Source: Typha latifolia (lineage: Eukaryota > Streptophyta > Magnoliopsida > Poales > Typhaceae). From it: a stretch of DNA of 64,000 nucleotides. The first letter of the stretch is position 1. Every line of letters starts with the position of its first letter. A program made the position numbers and the translations under genes. Location of the stretch: contig CM034111.1 of NCBI GenBank assembly GCA_019914945.1, forward strand, positions 8,367,496 to 8,431,495, given 5' to 3'. A model generated the notes under the pieces. It saw only the letters and a program-made list of their open reading frames with translations. It ran no database searches and was not told the origin of the DNA. Shown here one piece after another: positions 45,523 to 56,787 of this stretch.

Positions 45523-46085
45523 CATGAGGACTGTGACTTGGTTGAAGCTGATGTGTGATGATGCTGATGGAATTCTATGAGGGGAGCAACGTTCACACAA
45601 TGCTATTCTCGACTCCAATTGCTGATCATGTTCCTCGTCTACTACATGATATTGGAGTTATTTGTCATGGACTTCTCTAAAATGCTGTTTTTTCTTTTAT
45701 AAGTCCATGGATGGCGTGCAGCTGTTTTCATTGGATTTGCAAGGATCAAAGTATCAAACATTCCATCAGATGCTTCCAGTAAAATGAAGTCACCCGACAT
45801 TCCATAATGCCAGTCAGTTTCCTGAAGAAGCAACGCAATATCAATATCATAGATGATATCGATTGTGTATATGATAGCAATTGTTAGAACATAAAAATAG
45901 AAAAATCAATCTATTATTTGTTATTGAGAGCATGACTGTAATCAAGGTATGATAAGAGTTGTAAACAAGGAAAATCCAAAATATTCAGTACAATCATCAA
46001 TAAATATCATAAAGATTTTTTGCATATATTTCCTGCAAAAAAAATTATTTGCTTGTATGCCTTTTAAAATTGCTCCTTCAACTTG
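45523..46085 (-). other. Post-gene region with a possible copia integrase scrap
   Basis: 45523-45930 looks like non-coding 3' flank. On the minus strand at 46030-45950 the text MQKIFMIFIDDCTEYFGF resembles the copia integrase segment around its first catalytic Asp, but it is short and isolated. A chance match is possible. Confidence 0.35.
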
Positions 46086-47427
46086 CTTGACACGGTTCGG
46101 GCAGATCAGTCGGAATCGACATCGCTGGTTGAGCTTGAGTCCTTTGAGCCCCTTTGAAGTTGAGCTCAATCACCCTTGATCCATCTTAGCTAGCTTCCTT
46201 ATGCTCTGATTTATTGGGAAGTTTTGGACTCGGAAAAGGGGCTAAGTTGGCTGAACCAATTTGACACGAATTCATCTCGACCCGATGTAATGTCACGCTC
46301 ACTATGGCCTTGGGTAGAGCTATCGGTGGCCGAGGCAAATCCAGCGTGTCTCCCTCAGCCCTAGGTGGTTTATACACCCCCAACAACTGTGATAAGTCCT
46401 CGTGACACCTGATTTGGGGCAGCCCAACCATCGAATGCAAATTGGCACCGGCACTTTGCCTGATTCCATTCCATCACACATATTGCCCTTTAAACTTAAA
46501 TTTTAGCCACATATCCTTGAAGCCAAATGTAACGAGACCCAAGCCATAGAGCCATTGGGTGCCTAACATGACATCCACTCCCTTGAGAACCAATAGGTGA
46601 AGATCCAATTCCTAGGAATCTTCTTGGACCTTCAAGGTTACCAGTCGGCACAAGCTATTTGCTCGAAGGGTGCTTTTGGTGTCGATGAATATCCGCATGA
46701 CATAACCTTTAACAGTGCCGTCAATTCAGAGAGTAGTTGTTGCGGCGGATCCAGAATAAGCATGGAACGATTCAGCTTGGACTTTCTCGCTATTTTTCAG
46801 AGGTCTTTGAATAGAAATCTCTTCATCTAAAAGCTCCTTCTTGGTTCAACAGCATCATCTTCATCCGCCTCACTCAAAAGCATCACCATCGCAACTGCTA
46901 GGGCACGTTTGTGCGTGGGCCTGAACCTTTTGTCATAATAGAAACAAAGCCCCTTCACTTTCTATCTTCCACCTGGGCTTGTGTGAGTCATCAAATTGGG
47001 GCTCTAGGAGGTCCCCTCACTCTTAGAATCGACCGTGGAAGGGGGAAAATACATAGCTGTATGCAATAGGCCAACCAACCGCAATAGGGACAGTAGCGCC
47101 ATCACGATAGAACTAATTCGGCCCGTTATGGGCCCTCAGTTTGAAATGCCTGTTTGACAGTGACCTCCCTCTTGTCTCCACTGGTTGCTTGTGAGAGAGG
47201 GCCTCTTTTATGTCCAACAAGGCCTAACTTATGTCGGAAAATATGGAAACCATGTCTCCATAGCTTGGTTTGTTGGATGAAGCTAGTGGAGGCGAGTGCC
47301 GCCGTGGCGGGGTTGAAGTGGAGGATGCTTACCTCCAAGACTTCTGTGGGGTCTGCGGCTTGAGAAGTATCCCCTTGATCTCTTTTAGACATGGATCTAG
47401 TCATGATCATGGTCTCCGATGAACAGT
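46086..47427 (-). pseudogene. Gag and protease of element D
   Basis: The gag start (MTRSMSKRDQGDTSQAADP) lies at about 47400-47330. The capsid core is largely deleted before 47110. A CCHC-like remnant lies near 46950-46900 (CFYYDKRF, second Cys lost). The protease keeps IFIDTKST, with Lys in place of the active-site Gly, after which about 90 bases present in E are missing. The linker (MVGLPQIRCHEDLSQL, PPRAEGDTLDLPRPP, DGSRVIELNFKG) is shared with E. Confidence 0.75.
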
Positions 47428-47440
47428 GGCTCTGATACCA
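47428..47440 (-). other. Primer-binding site of element D
   Basis: TGGTATCAGAGCC on the minus strand, two bases from the LTR end TCATAACA at 47443. Confidence 0.88.
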
Positions 47441-47442
47441 CT

Positions 47443-48300
47443 TGTTATGACTTGATATCGGCCACCGACTCAAGCTAGGGTGCAGGAACACAATCTGCGC
47501 ATTCAGTGGAGAATATTCGTCAGATACTTGTTCAATGCTAGAAAATTATGAAACTAGATGGGTTCGTTCCGTAACCTTCTGATCTATAATTGCCCTCCTC
47601 AATTTTAGACTGTAGCTAGGTCTAATATCGATGAAGTTCCGGTGGTGGTGTTGGAGGCGAGTGGAGGTGATCTTGAGTTAAAGGGCTAAAGGTGGAGTTG
47701 CAAGTCTCTAATGGTCAGAATGTGGTGGGGCTATGGAGGGTGGTTTAGAGGGTGGCTAAGGTGTTCTAGGGTGAGTGAGGGGCGGTGGAATGAAGAGGAG
47801 AGATCAGGGATGAAGATGGAGGCGATGGTGGTGTGGGGCAGCTCGATAGTGGCGTTCGGCGTGGTGATGATGGTGGAGATGAAGGCCCGGACGTGGGTGC
47901 TTTCAGGCAAGGTTTGCACGTGATAAAGGGTGAAGGAAGAGGGGGGAGGGGGGAAGGTGGTCGGTGCCCTAGGAGATGTGGAGAGATGACGGAGGAAGAG
48001 GAGGATAACTGGCGGCATGGTGGCCCTTGCGGCTAGTGATTGAAGGAAGGAGGGGGAGAAGAGTTAGGTCAAGAGGAAAGAAGGAGATAGAGGAATTGAT
48101 TAATTAGTTCAAAGCATAACTAAACCAGGTTGCACTCCACAATTTATATTGGAGGCTAACTGGCTAACTAAAACTATTTGGATATTTAAATATCTAAAAA
48201 ATTAGACAAAAAGGTATTAATATATTGAATGAATTTAAGACCATAGTGGAATTAATATAATGTAGTTGCTTATCTCCTGACGAACAACATGGAAATAGCG
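47443..48300 (-). repeat. 5' LTR of element D
   Basis: The inner end is exact at 47443. Text near 47490-47640 aligns with the E LTR at 48600-48760 (gtggagaatattc, agaaaattatgaaac). The region 47700-48060 is purine-rich. The outer end near 48300 is not defined; no GTTCGAAC cluster remains. Confidence 0.6.
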
Positions 48301-48573
48301 AAGAAACACACAACATATGATTCAAATATGTTTTGTATGTTTTCATAATGACACCCAAACATATTTCTAAAAATCAGAAATCATGTGATTCTAGATTTAT
48401 ACAACATGGAGCGCAATGAAGATTTAAAACACATTGAGAATGAAGCCACCCAAGTCTTCTACTGAACGAAAAGCATAAGATTTAAAACAAATCAAGAAAG
48501 AAAAGAATAAAAATAAACAAATGAATCGTGTAGATCTAACCTGCTAAATCGCACACAGAGAGCAGTTGACTAT
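48301..48573. other. Spacer between elements D and E
   Basis: AT-rich with no feature recognised. It may be eroded LTR of D or the original target of both elements. Confidence 0.5.
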
Positions 48574-49480
48574 TGAGATGATATGGATCGTTTGTCCATT
48601 CCCGATCAAGCTCGGATGCAGGGAAGCAATTCGCGCAGTCAGTGGAGAATATTCTGAAAATATTCTTTCATAGTTAGAAAATTACGAAACCAGTGGATAT
48701 CGTTCTGTATCTTCCTGATCCACGTTTTTGATATTCATGCCCTTCGCAGATTCTGACTGCACCTGGGGCGATAATAAGCAATATTGCGGTGAAGGTGGAG
48801 ATAACTGATGATGGTGATGATGGTGATAAAGGTGGTGATAATGGTGATGGATTTGGTGGGACGTGGTGCTGAAGGGATAAGGATGAGGGGGGAGAAGTTG
48901 GTCGAGATCCCAAGGAGGAGGGAGGATCCAATAGTTGAGGGAGATTAGAGGTAACCGACGTCGAGATGGGACACAGCTAGGGCTTGAACGAGGAGGGAGA
49001 AGAGTTAGGGTAGAGGAACAAAGGAAGACAATTCAATATTCATTCCTAATCCCAATTTCCATTTACATATTAAGAAGCTAACCTAACAAGCCAAACTAAC
49101 AAATGATAAATCGAGAAATAATGTATTCTCACCGATCGCGTTCAAACACGCAATTCGCGTCCTCTGTATGTGCGAACGTATGCAAACGTTCGAACGAGGG
49201 CATTTGAACGTGACCTCTACGTGTTCAAACGTGCAATTCACGTTCTCTATATATGTGAACGTATGCAGGCATTCGCACAGGGCGTTTGAACGCGATAACT
49301 AGAATTCTTATTTTCTAAAGAGGGCATTTGAACGTTCGAACGAGGGCATTCGCACAGGGCGTTTGAACGCGATAACCAGAATTCTTATTTTCTAAAGAAA
49401 ACTAATAAACCAAAATAAGAAATAGGGTCCATAGGTTGTATCCATGCACGAGATGACTCGGAGTAGTCCAAATTGCATCA
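48574..49480 (-). repeat. 3' LTR of element E (907 bp)
   Basis: Minus-strand start TGATGCAATTTGGACTACTC at 49480; the end near 48574 is less sure. It carries GTTCGAAC-like motifs at 49135-49375, including a partly duplicated block (gaacgagggcattcgcacag near 49190 and 49336). The CT-rich/GA-rich part is at 48780-49010. Confidence 0.75.
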
Positions 49481-49499
49481 TTCCACTATGCTTCCGCTC

Positions 49500-50945
49500 A
49501 CTTTGTCCTCAAAGTGATGGGTGGATGAGTTTCGACTCAGTTTGGGCGGATCAATCTAAAACGGCGTTGCTAGTTTAACTCGAGTCATTTGCATCCCCTT
49601 GAAGTTGAGCTCAATCACCCTTGATCCATCATAGAAAGCTACCTGATGCTTTGATTTATTGGGAGGATTTGGACTCGGAAGAGGGGCTAAGTTGGCCAAC
49701 CCAATTTGACACGAATTCGACTTACTCACTATGGCCTCGAGTAGAGCTACCGATGACCGAGGCAAGTCCAGAGTGTCTCCCTCAGCCCAAGGAGGTTTTG
49801 ATAGCCCAAACATCTGTAATAAGTCTTCATGACACCCAATTTGGGGCAGCCCAACCATCGATCATAAATTGGCACTTGTACTTTGCTGAATTCCATTCCA
49901 TTGTACTTTGCTAAATTCCATTCCATCGCACTTGTACTTGAATTCGAGCCACATATCCTTGAAGTCAAATGTAACGGAACCCAAGCCATAGAGCCATTGA
50001 GTACCTAACACAACATATGCTCCCCGAAGAGCCAATTGGTGAAGATCCAATTCCAAGGCATGTTCTTGGACCTTCAAAATTATCCGTCGACACATGCTAT
50101 TTACTCGAAGGGTCGTGTCATCTCCAATCATCACGTCGAAGCCTAAGATTGGCTCCGGTGTCAAGCCCATCCTCTGGACCAGCCTCTCATCCACAAAGTT
50201 ATGGGTGGTTCTAGTGTCGATGAGTATCTGCACGACATAGCCTTTAACGGTGCCATTAACCCACAAAGTAGTCGTTATGGTGGATCCGACATAAGCATAG
50301 AATGAGATTTTGGCTTGGCCTTCCTCGCTGCTTTTCAGAGGTCTTTGGACAGCAATCTCTTCATCTAAAACCTCCTTCTCTAGTTCATCAACATCATCTG
50401 CATCCTTGTCATCTATCACCATCACTGTTGCCATCAGTCAAGCACATTTGTGTCCCAGCATGTATCTTTCATCACAATAGAAACAAAGCCCCTTCGCTTT
50501 TCTATCTTCCACTTGAGCTTATGTGAGTTGCTAAATAGGAGCTCTAGGAGGTCCCCTCACCTCTGGAATCATCCATGGAAGGGGGCGAATACCCGCTATA
50601 CGCGATAAGCCAATCGACACAATGGGTGTGGCTGTGGGTTGCCAATGTGCATCCTTCGCCTCCGGTTCTGTCCAGCTACTCCTTGATGTGTTCCAAAGCT
50701 CTCTTAGCTTCTCCTCCATCACCTGGGCAATAGAGAAAGCTTCGATAAGGATAGCTGGTCTGACCACTTTCATCGACAAATTCTTCCCATGTCCGGTAGG
50801 GCAAAGCTTGGTTCGTCGCTTGGTACCAACGGATGGCGGTCTCTTCGAGGTGGAATGATTCCAATAACACCTTTTGTGCATTAGATATTCTCTAGTACTC
50901 AAAAAATTGTTCCGCTCGATAGACCCAATCAAGTGGATCGCCTCC
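49500..50945 (-). pseudogene. Gag (C-terminal half) and protease of element E
   Basis: The capsid core at 50932-50676 has ESFHLEETAIRWYQATN. The knuckle CFYCDERYMLGHKC is at about 50500-50455. 50434-49862 is one clean frame with the protease: ILIDTRTTHNFVDERL (Gly of D[S/T]G replaced by Arg), VVLGTQWLYGLG, then a small duplication of the MEFSKVQ segment. 49858-49556 encodes the linker (MVGLPQIGCHEDLLQM, AEGDTLDLPR, DGSRVIELNFKG) and a stop, then the polypurine tract. Shared structure with D suggests a family lacking pol. Confidence 0.82.
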
Positions 50946-51473
50946 TGATAGACTACGGAATAATTCCTTCACCTTCAAGATCTGGATTTATTGTAGGAAG
51001 CAGTCTGCACAACCGATGGAAAATATTCACCAAGTATTCTATCATAGTCAAAAAAATTACAAAACTAAGTGTAATCGATCTATAACTCCCTTATCTACGA
51101 TTTTCATATTTATGCCCTTCATAGATTCGAACTGCAACTAAAACGAAATTATGATTTAGTGCGGATGATGGTGGTAGTGACGGGTGAAGTGGATGTTAGG
51201 GTTATGGATGATAATGGAGATGAGGGTGGATTGTCGATGTAGTTTAAGGGATAAAGACGAAGGGGAAGAAGTGGGTGAGATCCCAAAGAAGAAGGAGGAC
51301 TCAACAGATGAGATAGAATAGAAGTTAGGACAGACCTTGCCAACGGTAGAGGTGGTAGGTTGGTGAAGAGGGAGGAGGGAGATTATGGTAGAGAAGATAG
51401 AGAGAAGATAGGAGGCAAGAAACCAATAATTCAATAGTATAATGATTTTGGCTGTCATCCACACCTTTATATA
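50946..51473 (-). repeat. L3 LTR fragment, probable 3' LTR of element H
   Basis: The left boundary is exact: TGATAGACTACGG abuts gag of element E. It runs through the CT-rich region and the TATA box (51473-51464) and stops where the L1 LTR starts at 51474, losing the U3 part with the GTTCGAAC cluster. Confidence 0.8.
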
Positions 51474-53885
51474 TGTAATAACCTAGAGAAAAAAATTAAT
51501 AAAATAAATAAATATAATATAATATAATATAATAATAATATTAATAACAATAATAATAATATATAAATTAAATATAAAAAATAGAAAAGAAAGAAATTTA
51601 AAAAAAATTTGTTGCATGGCACGAGCTCATGCCATGCAAATTGTGGGCGCACGTTGAGGGCGCCACGTGCGCCCACAACCGTCGGCCCAGCCAACTGGCC
51701 GGGGCGGGCCCTGCCGTCGCCGCAGCTGTCGCCCTTCCCTCCTTCACCGCCTCTCTCTTTCTCCCTCTAAATCTCTCTCTTTCGGTCTCTCTCTCGAGCT
51801 CTCTCTTTCTCTCCTTCCCTTACCGACGCCGGCCTACCGCCACCGTCGCCACCGCAAACCCCCCCCCCTCCCCCCCATTGTCCCTCTTGATAGCCATCTC
51901 TCTAACTCGCTCGTTCCCTCTCTCACTCTCTCTCTTACCCTCCTCTCTTTCTCTCTCTCTTACCCTCCTCTCTCTCTCTCTCTATCACCTCTCTCTTTCT
52001 CTCCTCGTCGACAGCTTCTCGTCGTCGCCGTCATCGCCGCCGCACCCCTCACCACCATTTTCTCTAACTCTCTCGTTCTCTCTCTTACCCTCCTCTCTTT
52101 CTCTCCTCGCCAACGGCTTCTCACCGTCGCCGCCGCACCCCGCACCACCTTCTCTCTCTCTCTAACTCCCTCGTTCTCTCTCTTACCCTCCTCTATTTCT
52201 CTCTCTCTATCACCTTTCTCTTTCTCTCCTCACCGACAGTTTTTCTCACCGCCCGTCGTCACCGTCGCACCCCTCACCACCTTCTCTCTATTTAGTGCTC
52301 TCTCTCTTACCCTCCTCTCTCTCTCTCTCTTACCCTCCTCTCTCTCTCTCAATCACCTCTTTCTCTCTCAAGCTCTCTCCCTTCTCTTATCAACGCCGGC
52401 CCGCCGTTGTCGCTGTCGCCGTCGCCGCCGCCACCGCCGCAGCCTAGGTGAGCCTTCTTCCCTTCCCTTCTCTTCTTCTTCTTCTTCTTCTTCTTCTTCT
52501 TCTTCTTCTTCTTCTCCTGTACTCCTTTTTACTCTCTTCGTTTTACCTTCTCTGGCAATAAAACACATATCTAAATTAATTATATTATTTAGTTAGTCTA
52601 AATTAGATTTTTAGTTTAATTTTTCAAGAATAGATATATTTAGTAACATAGTTACTCCCTCGTTCTCTCTCTTACCCTCCTCTATTTCTCTCTCTCTATC
52701 ACCTCTCTCTTTCTCTCCTCACCGACAGCTTCTCACTGCCGTCGTCGTCACCGTCGCACCCCTCACCACCTTCTCTCTATTTAGTGCTCTCTCTCTAACT
52801 CTCTCGTTCTCTCTCTCTTGCCCTCCTCTCTCAATCACCTCTCTCTCTTAAGCTCTCTCCCTTCTCTTATCACCGACAGCATGATTATATGACTTTATCT
52901 AGAGATGATTATAGTCGAGCATGATTATACCCTTAGCGGATGGCAGGGTATGGTTATATTTGAGATACTCCTTGCAAATGGCAGAGTATACTCGGAGCCT
53001 TCGGGCATGAGATCGGGTACCGGGTGTTGACTGTGCACAGTAGTCTAGTATGATGATGACATATAGAGATGACATTGATGACTAAGATGTTGAGAAATGC
53101 ATATGATTTCATTATCATCGATTGTCTGGTTTATTAAGTAGTTAATATACATCATATATGGTTGCATTTGATATCATAGCATTGTCATGGTCGGCTTGCA
53201 TCATGTGTCATATTTGAAGGAAAGTTATGATAATAGTATGACATGGAGATTTGTTTACTCATTGTCGAGAATTATATATTTTTATCAGTTATGACATGTT
53301 ATCTATATTTTATTTATGTATTATTGAGGACACATTCATTTACTCATTTATAACATGATACTCTTTCTGATTCATATTATCCAGTACTTGATTTATTATC
53401 TGTTTGGCTTCACTGATTCGGGGTAAGGTCTATTCACTGAGCCTTTTGCTCATGACTCGCTTAATTTCTTTTTTAACCCTAACAGATATTATGGTATATG
53501 ATACCGACTTGAAATATCCTGATGAGATATTTTAGAGCAAAGATGAGGTGAGCTAGAGATGGAGACGGTATAGATGATAGTTTATATAGAAATTGAGTTG
53601 TACCAGTATTTGATATTTGTACTGTTTTGTATTAAATGATGATTTGTATAATACAGGTTGAATCATAGCATACTCTTATATTAGTTATTTTAGTTGTATC
53701 TTGATAGTTTATTGTGGCTTGTGTGGGTCCTGCCAGATTATGTAGTGGTCTAGTATATATTATTATGGACTTGGATATTCATATGTTAACATGTTTATTT
53801 GATTAATAGTATGATTTATTTGGTGACGGATTATGTGATTATGGATATGTGCACAGGATAGTATATGTGCGTGACGGGCCCCGCC
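51474..53885 (+). repeat. L1 LTR (copy c), rearranged
   Basis: It starts TGTAATAACC. AT-rich start, a GC-rich block (51610-51730), a long CT-rich block (51750-52540) with a (TTC)n run at about 52464-52515, a 225-bp duplication, then the L1 3' region (52880-53885; tacccttagc, cactgagccttttgctc near 53440). It lacks the section equivalent to 8160-8980 and part of 9010-9540 of copy b, and ends at gggccccgcc (53885), about 80 bases short of the copy b terminus. Long Ser/Leu/Pro frames here are low-complexity artefacts. Confidence 0.78.
52165..52873. repeat. Duplicated ~225-bp CT-rich block within L1 copy c
   Basis: Text from actccctcgttctctctctt (52165) to about 52390 recurs at 52650-52873, including the landmarks gtcgcacccctcaccacc and ctatttagtgctctc, about 487 bases apart. 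Between the copies lie the TTC run and an AT-rich piece. Smaller related units occur at 52041 and 52134. Confidence 0.8.
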
Positions 53886-55140
53886 GATGCCTCATTAGCA
53901 GGTTTTATTCGTCTCCAACTCCCATGTCGCCTCATCAAATGGCTTGCCAAGCCACTCGACTAGAATCTCCATCTCTAATCTGGTACCATGACGTCGTCGG
54001 CGCCTAGTCCAATGGCTTCGGTAGAACTAATCCAACGACCTCATGATCTCCAATCCGCTCCCTTAGCAATGAAACATGGAAGACAGGATGTACTCTCGAC
54101 CCCTCTGGTAGCTCTAAACAATATGCAACCGGACCAATATACTCTAACACCCAAAACGGACAAGACCAAAGTAGCGATGTGCTAACTTCTAGTTTCGCAT
54201 CGGATGCAAGGTCACCTATCGATACGATTGCACCCTCACAAACACCCAATTGTCGATGTCGAACTTCTTCTCCCTATGGTTGCGATCATAAACTTGCTTC
54301 ATGCGGTTTTGAGCAAGTTTAAGATGGGCACGCAACCTCCTCACAATGTGGCGTCTCAATCCATCAAAGCTAAGTCCTCGGTCCAATCTACAGATGCCAC
54401 TGGATTATAAGCATGTAATGTCATAGCCATGTGCCCATACACCACCTCGAACGGACACCACCTTGAACAAAGTCATGCCAATGCTACTAGTCTTAGTGTT
54501 GTAAGACCACTCAGCCCACAGTAAGAACTCCAACCATCGTCTCGGCATCCCTCCAACAAAGCACCTTCAAGTACTGCTCAATGTCTCGATTGACCAGCTC
54601 GGTTTGGTCGTCCGTCTATGGATGGTATGCCAAACTGAAATTCAATCGAGTCCCCTATAATCTGAAAAACTCCATCCAAAAGTCACTCATAAATACACGA
54701 TCACGATCCGAGACAATCGTGCCTGGCATGCCATGTAACCGAGCAATGGATGTGATGTGACAATGCAGAAATTTCAACCACTGACTTGACTGAAAATGGA
54801 TGTGATAATGCAGAAAACTGCGCATACTTGCTCAACCTGTCAATGACCACAAAAATAACTGAACAACCACGTTCCAGCGAAAGACCCTCTATGAAATCCA
54901 TAGAAATGTCTTCCCAAACACGGTCCGGTATCGATAAGGGCTGTAGTAATCCGGCCGGTTTCAATGTGGTTGCTTTAGCCCTTTGATAGACTTTACAAGC
55001 ACGAACAAAACTCCTCACATCTCGCCTCAATCCTGACCACGTGCAATTTTGAAATATCCTCCTATAAGTCTTCAAGACACCCGAATGCATCCGCAGTCTA
55101 GCAGCAAACCGCTTCGATTCTCCAACTCTGGATGGCGCTC
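53886..55140 (-). pseudogene. Gypsy integrase and chromodomain, element H
   Basis: Chromodomain remnant at about 53980-53900, then [20 protein letters not shown] (54249-54004), then the integrase region with a homologous uninterrupted site for the L1 insertion of element A (54402-54411). 55090-54701 encodes the zinc-binding domain (ACKVYQRAKATTLKP, second-pair Cys changed to Tyr) and the first catalytic Asp (ISMDFIEGLS) and VVIDRLSKYAQF. Some segments are repeated or scrambled near 54440-54470 and 54750-54800. It ends against the L1 copy at 53885. Confidence 0.8.
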
Positions 55141-56290
55141 AGAATCATCCAAAATCTCCTGTAACAATCTAAAAACATGCATACCTCAACTCATCAAGAA
55201 AAGAAAAAGTGGAGACGAATAGGTTGCAAGAATAGGTTGCAAGCTCGATGGTATCTGGTTGGCATGATAGTGCATCTGTCGCTCTATTTTTCATTCCTTT
55301 CTTGTGTTGAATTTCATAATCATACCCCAGCAATTTTGTGACCCATCTCTGCTATGCTGAAGTATGAATACACTATCCTATAAAGTATGGAAGGTTCCTT
55401 TGATCGGTTTGAATAATGAATCGTCTACCGATCAAATAAAGCCTTCACTTTGTCACTGCATGCAGAATTGTCGAAATCTCTCTCTCGTAAGTCAATAATT
55501 GCTGAGATTTTTTTGATAAACCTTACTAAGAAAATCAATGAGACATTCTCCTTGCATTAGTACAGCTCCTATGCCAACTTTCGACGCATCACATTCTCCA
55601 ATGAACTCTTTGGTGAAGTTCGGTAGCGCTAGAACGGGAGCCGTCGTCATTGTTGTTTTTAGTTTTTTAAAAGTTGTAGTGGCTTCATCCGTCCATCTAA
55701 AAGAATCATTCTTCAACAAAGAAGTGAGAGGAGCAACGATCTTGCCATACCCACCGATGAAGTGGCGATAATATCCGGTCAGCCCCAAGAATCCTCGCAA
55801 GCAGTCATGCATGCTACCTTACCTTCTTTGGATCTGCCGCTACACCTTCCACTGAGATGATGTGGCCTAAATACCCCACTTGTGGTACTCCCCATAGGCA
55901 CTTGGACTTCTTGATCTTCAGCTGGTTTTGTTTCAACAAATTCACCACATCCTCTAACTACCGCCAATGCTCCATTTCAGTCCTTCTATACACCAAAATG
56001 TCGTTAGAGAATACCAAAATATCATTCATGAGGCCTTGAAAAGTAGATAGAGTATTGGTGAGACCAAAAGCCATCACCCAAAACTCGCAATGCCCGTTCG
56101 GAGTCTAAAATACAGTCACCTGGTGAACTCTAATTTGATGATACCTAGCCCTCAAGTCAAGCTTGCTGAATATGGTCGCCCCTGCAAGCTCGTCCAGCAG
56201 CTCCTTTATAACCGGAATGGGCGATGAGTAAGAGCTATAAGGCCTTGCTCCAACATCTTGGCTACCCATGTTAAACTTCATGGACAGAGG
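55141..56290 (-). pseudogene. Gypsy RT and RNase H, element H
   Basis: RT start at 56323-56105 ([20 protein letters not shown]). The catalytic box lies near 56010-55980 and reads [12 protein letters not shown], where FFDD-like text has become FSND, so one catalytic Asp is lost; about 10 residues before it are deleted. The RT thumb and RNase H start at 55812-55492 ([36 protein letters not shown]). RNase H decays to about 55240. The reading is cut at about 56290 by a piece of opposite orientation. Confidence 0.8.
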
Positions 56291-56787
56291 TAGACTTAGT
56301 TTTGATGGATAGAGACGACACATTGAGGAGGTTGCATGCCCATCTTAAACTTGCTTAAAACTGCATGAAGCAAGTTTATGATTGCAACCATAGGGAGTAG
56401 GAGTTTGACATCGACAATTGGGTGTTTGTGAGGGTGCAACCATATCGACAGGTGACCTTGCATCCGATGCGAAACCAAAAGTTAGTACATCGCTACTTTA
56501 ATCCATTTTGGGTGTTAGAGCGTATTGGTTCGATTGCATATGATTTGGAGCTGTCGAAGGGGTCGAGAGTGCATCATGTCTTCCATGTTTTATTGCTGAG
56601 GGAGTGGATTGGAGATCATGAGGTCGTTGGATCAGTTCTACCGGAGCTATTAGATGAGACAGAGATCGTAGAGCCAATTCGTATACTTGCGCCGACGATG
56701 TCATGATACCAGATTAGAGATGGAGATTCTAGTCGAGTGGCTTGGCAAGCCATCCGATGAGGACAAGGTGTGGGAAGCGTGGTGGGT
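56291..56787 (+). pseudogene. Gypsy integrase C-terminus, element I
   Basis: 56422-56706 encodes the integrase C-terminal domain (LVHRYFNPFWVLERIGSIAY, SRVHHVFHVLLL), then a decayed chromodomain (LEWLGKPSDE region at about 56725-56765) and the purine-rich tract gacaaggtgtgggaagcg. It is in inverted orientation to the equivalent part of H at 53900-54390 and is closely similar to it. Confidence 0.8.

Larger units (their letters stand above)
46086..48300 (-). mobile_element. Gypsy gag-protease element D (RT-less, truncated)
   Basis: 5' LTR from 47443 rightward, primer-binding site 47440-47428, then a shortened gag, CCHC and protease, and a linker that ends at about 46086. It aligns with element E throughout, including the post-protease linker, and lacks any RT. 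The left end is cut before the polypurine tract. Confidence 0.75.
48574..50945 (-). mobile_element. Gypsy gag-protease element E (RT-less)
   Basis: 3' LTR 49480-48574, preceded on the minus strand by a purine-rich tract (gacaaagtgagcggaagc), a pol-free linker, protease, CCHC and the capsid core of gag. Gag is cut at 50945 by the L3 LTR of element H. Between protease and LTR there are only about 500 bases, with no RT, RNase H or integrase. Confidence 0.8.

Noticed and set aside
45642..45833. Minus-strand 63-codon frame next to the Sen2-like relic
   Set aside because: No family match that I recognise, and it lies in the probable 3' flank.
51629..52596. Long plus-strand open frames rich in Ser, Leu and Pro
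   Set aside because: They translate CT microsatellite-like LTR sequence; no domain is visible and parallel frames are also open. Same for 7339-8095 and 3476-3982 and their minus-strand Arg/Glu-rich mirrors.
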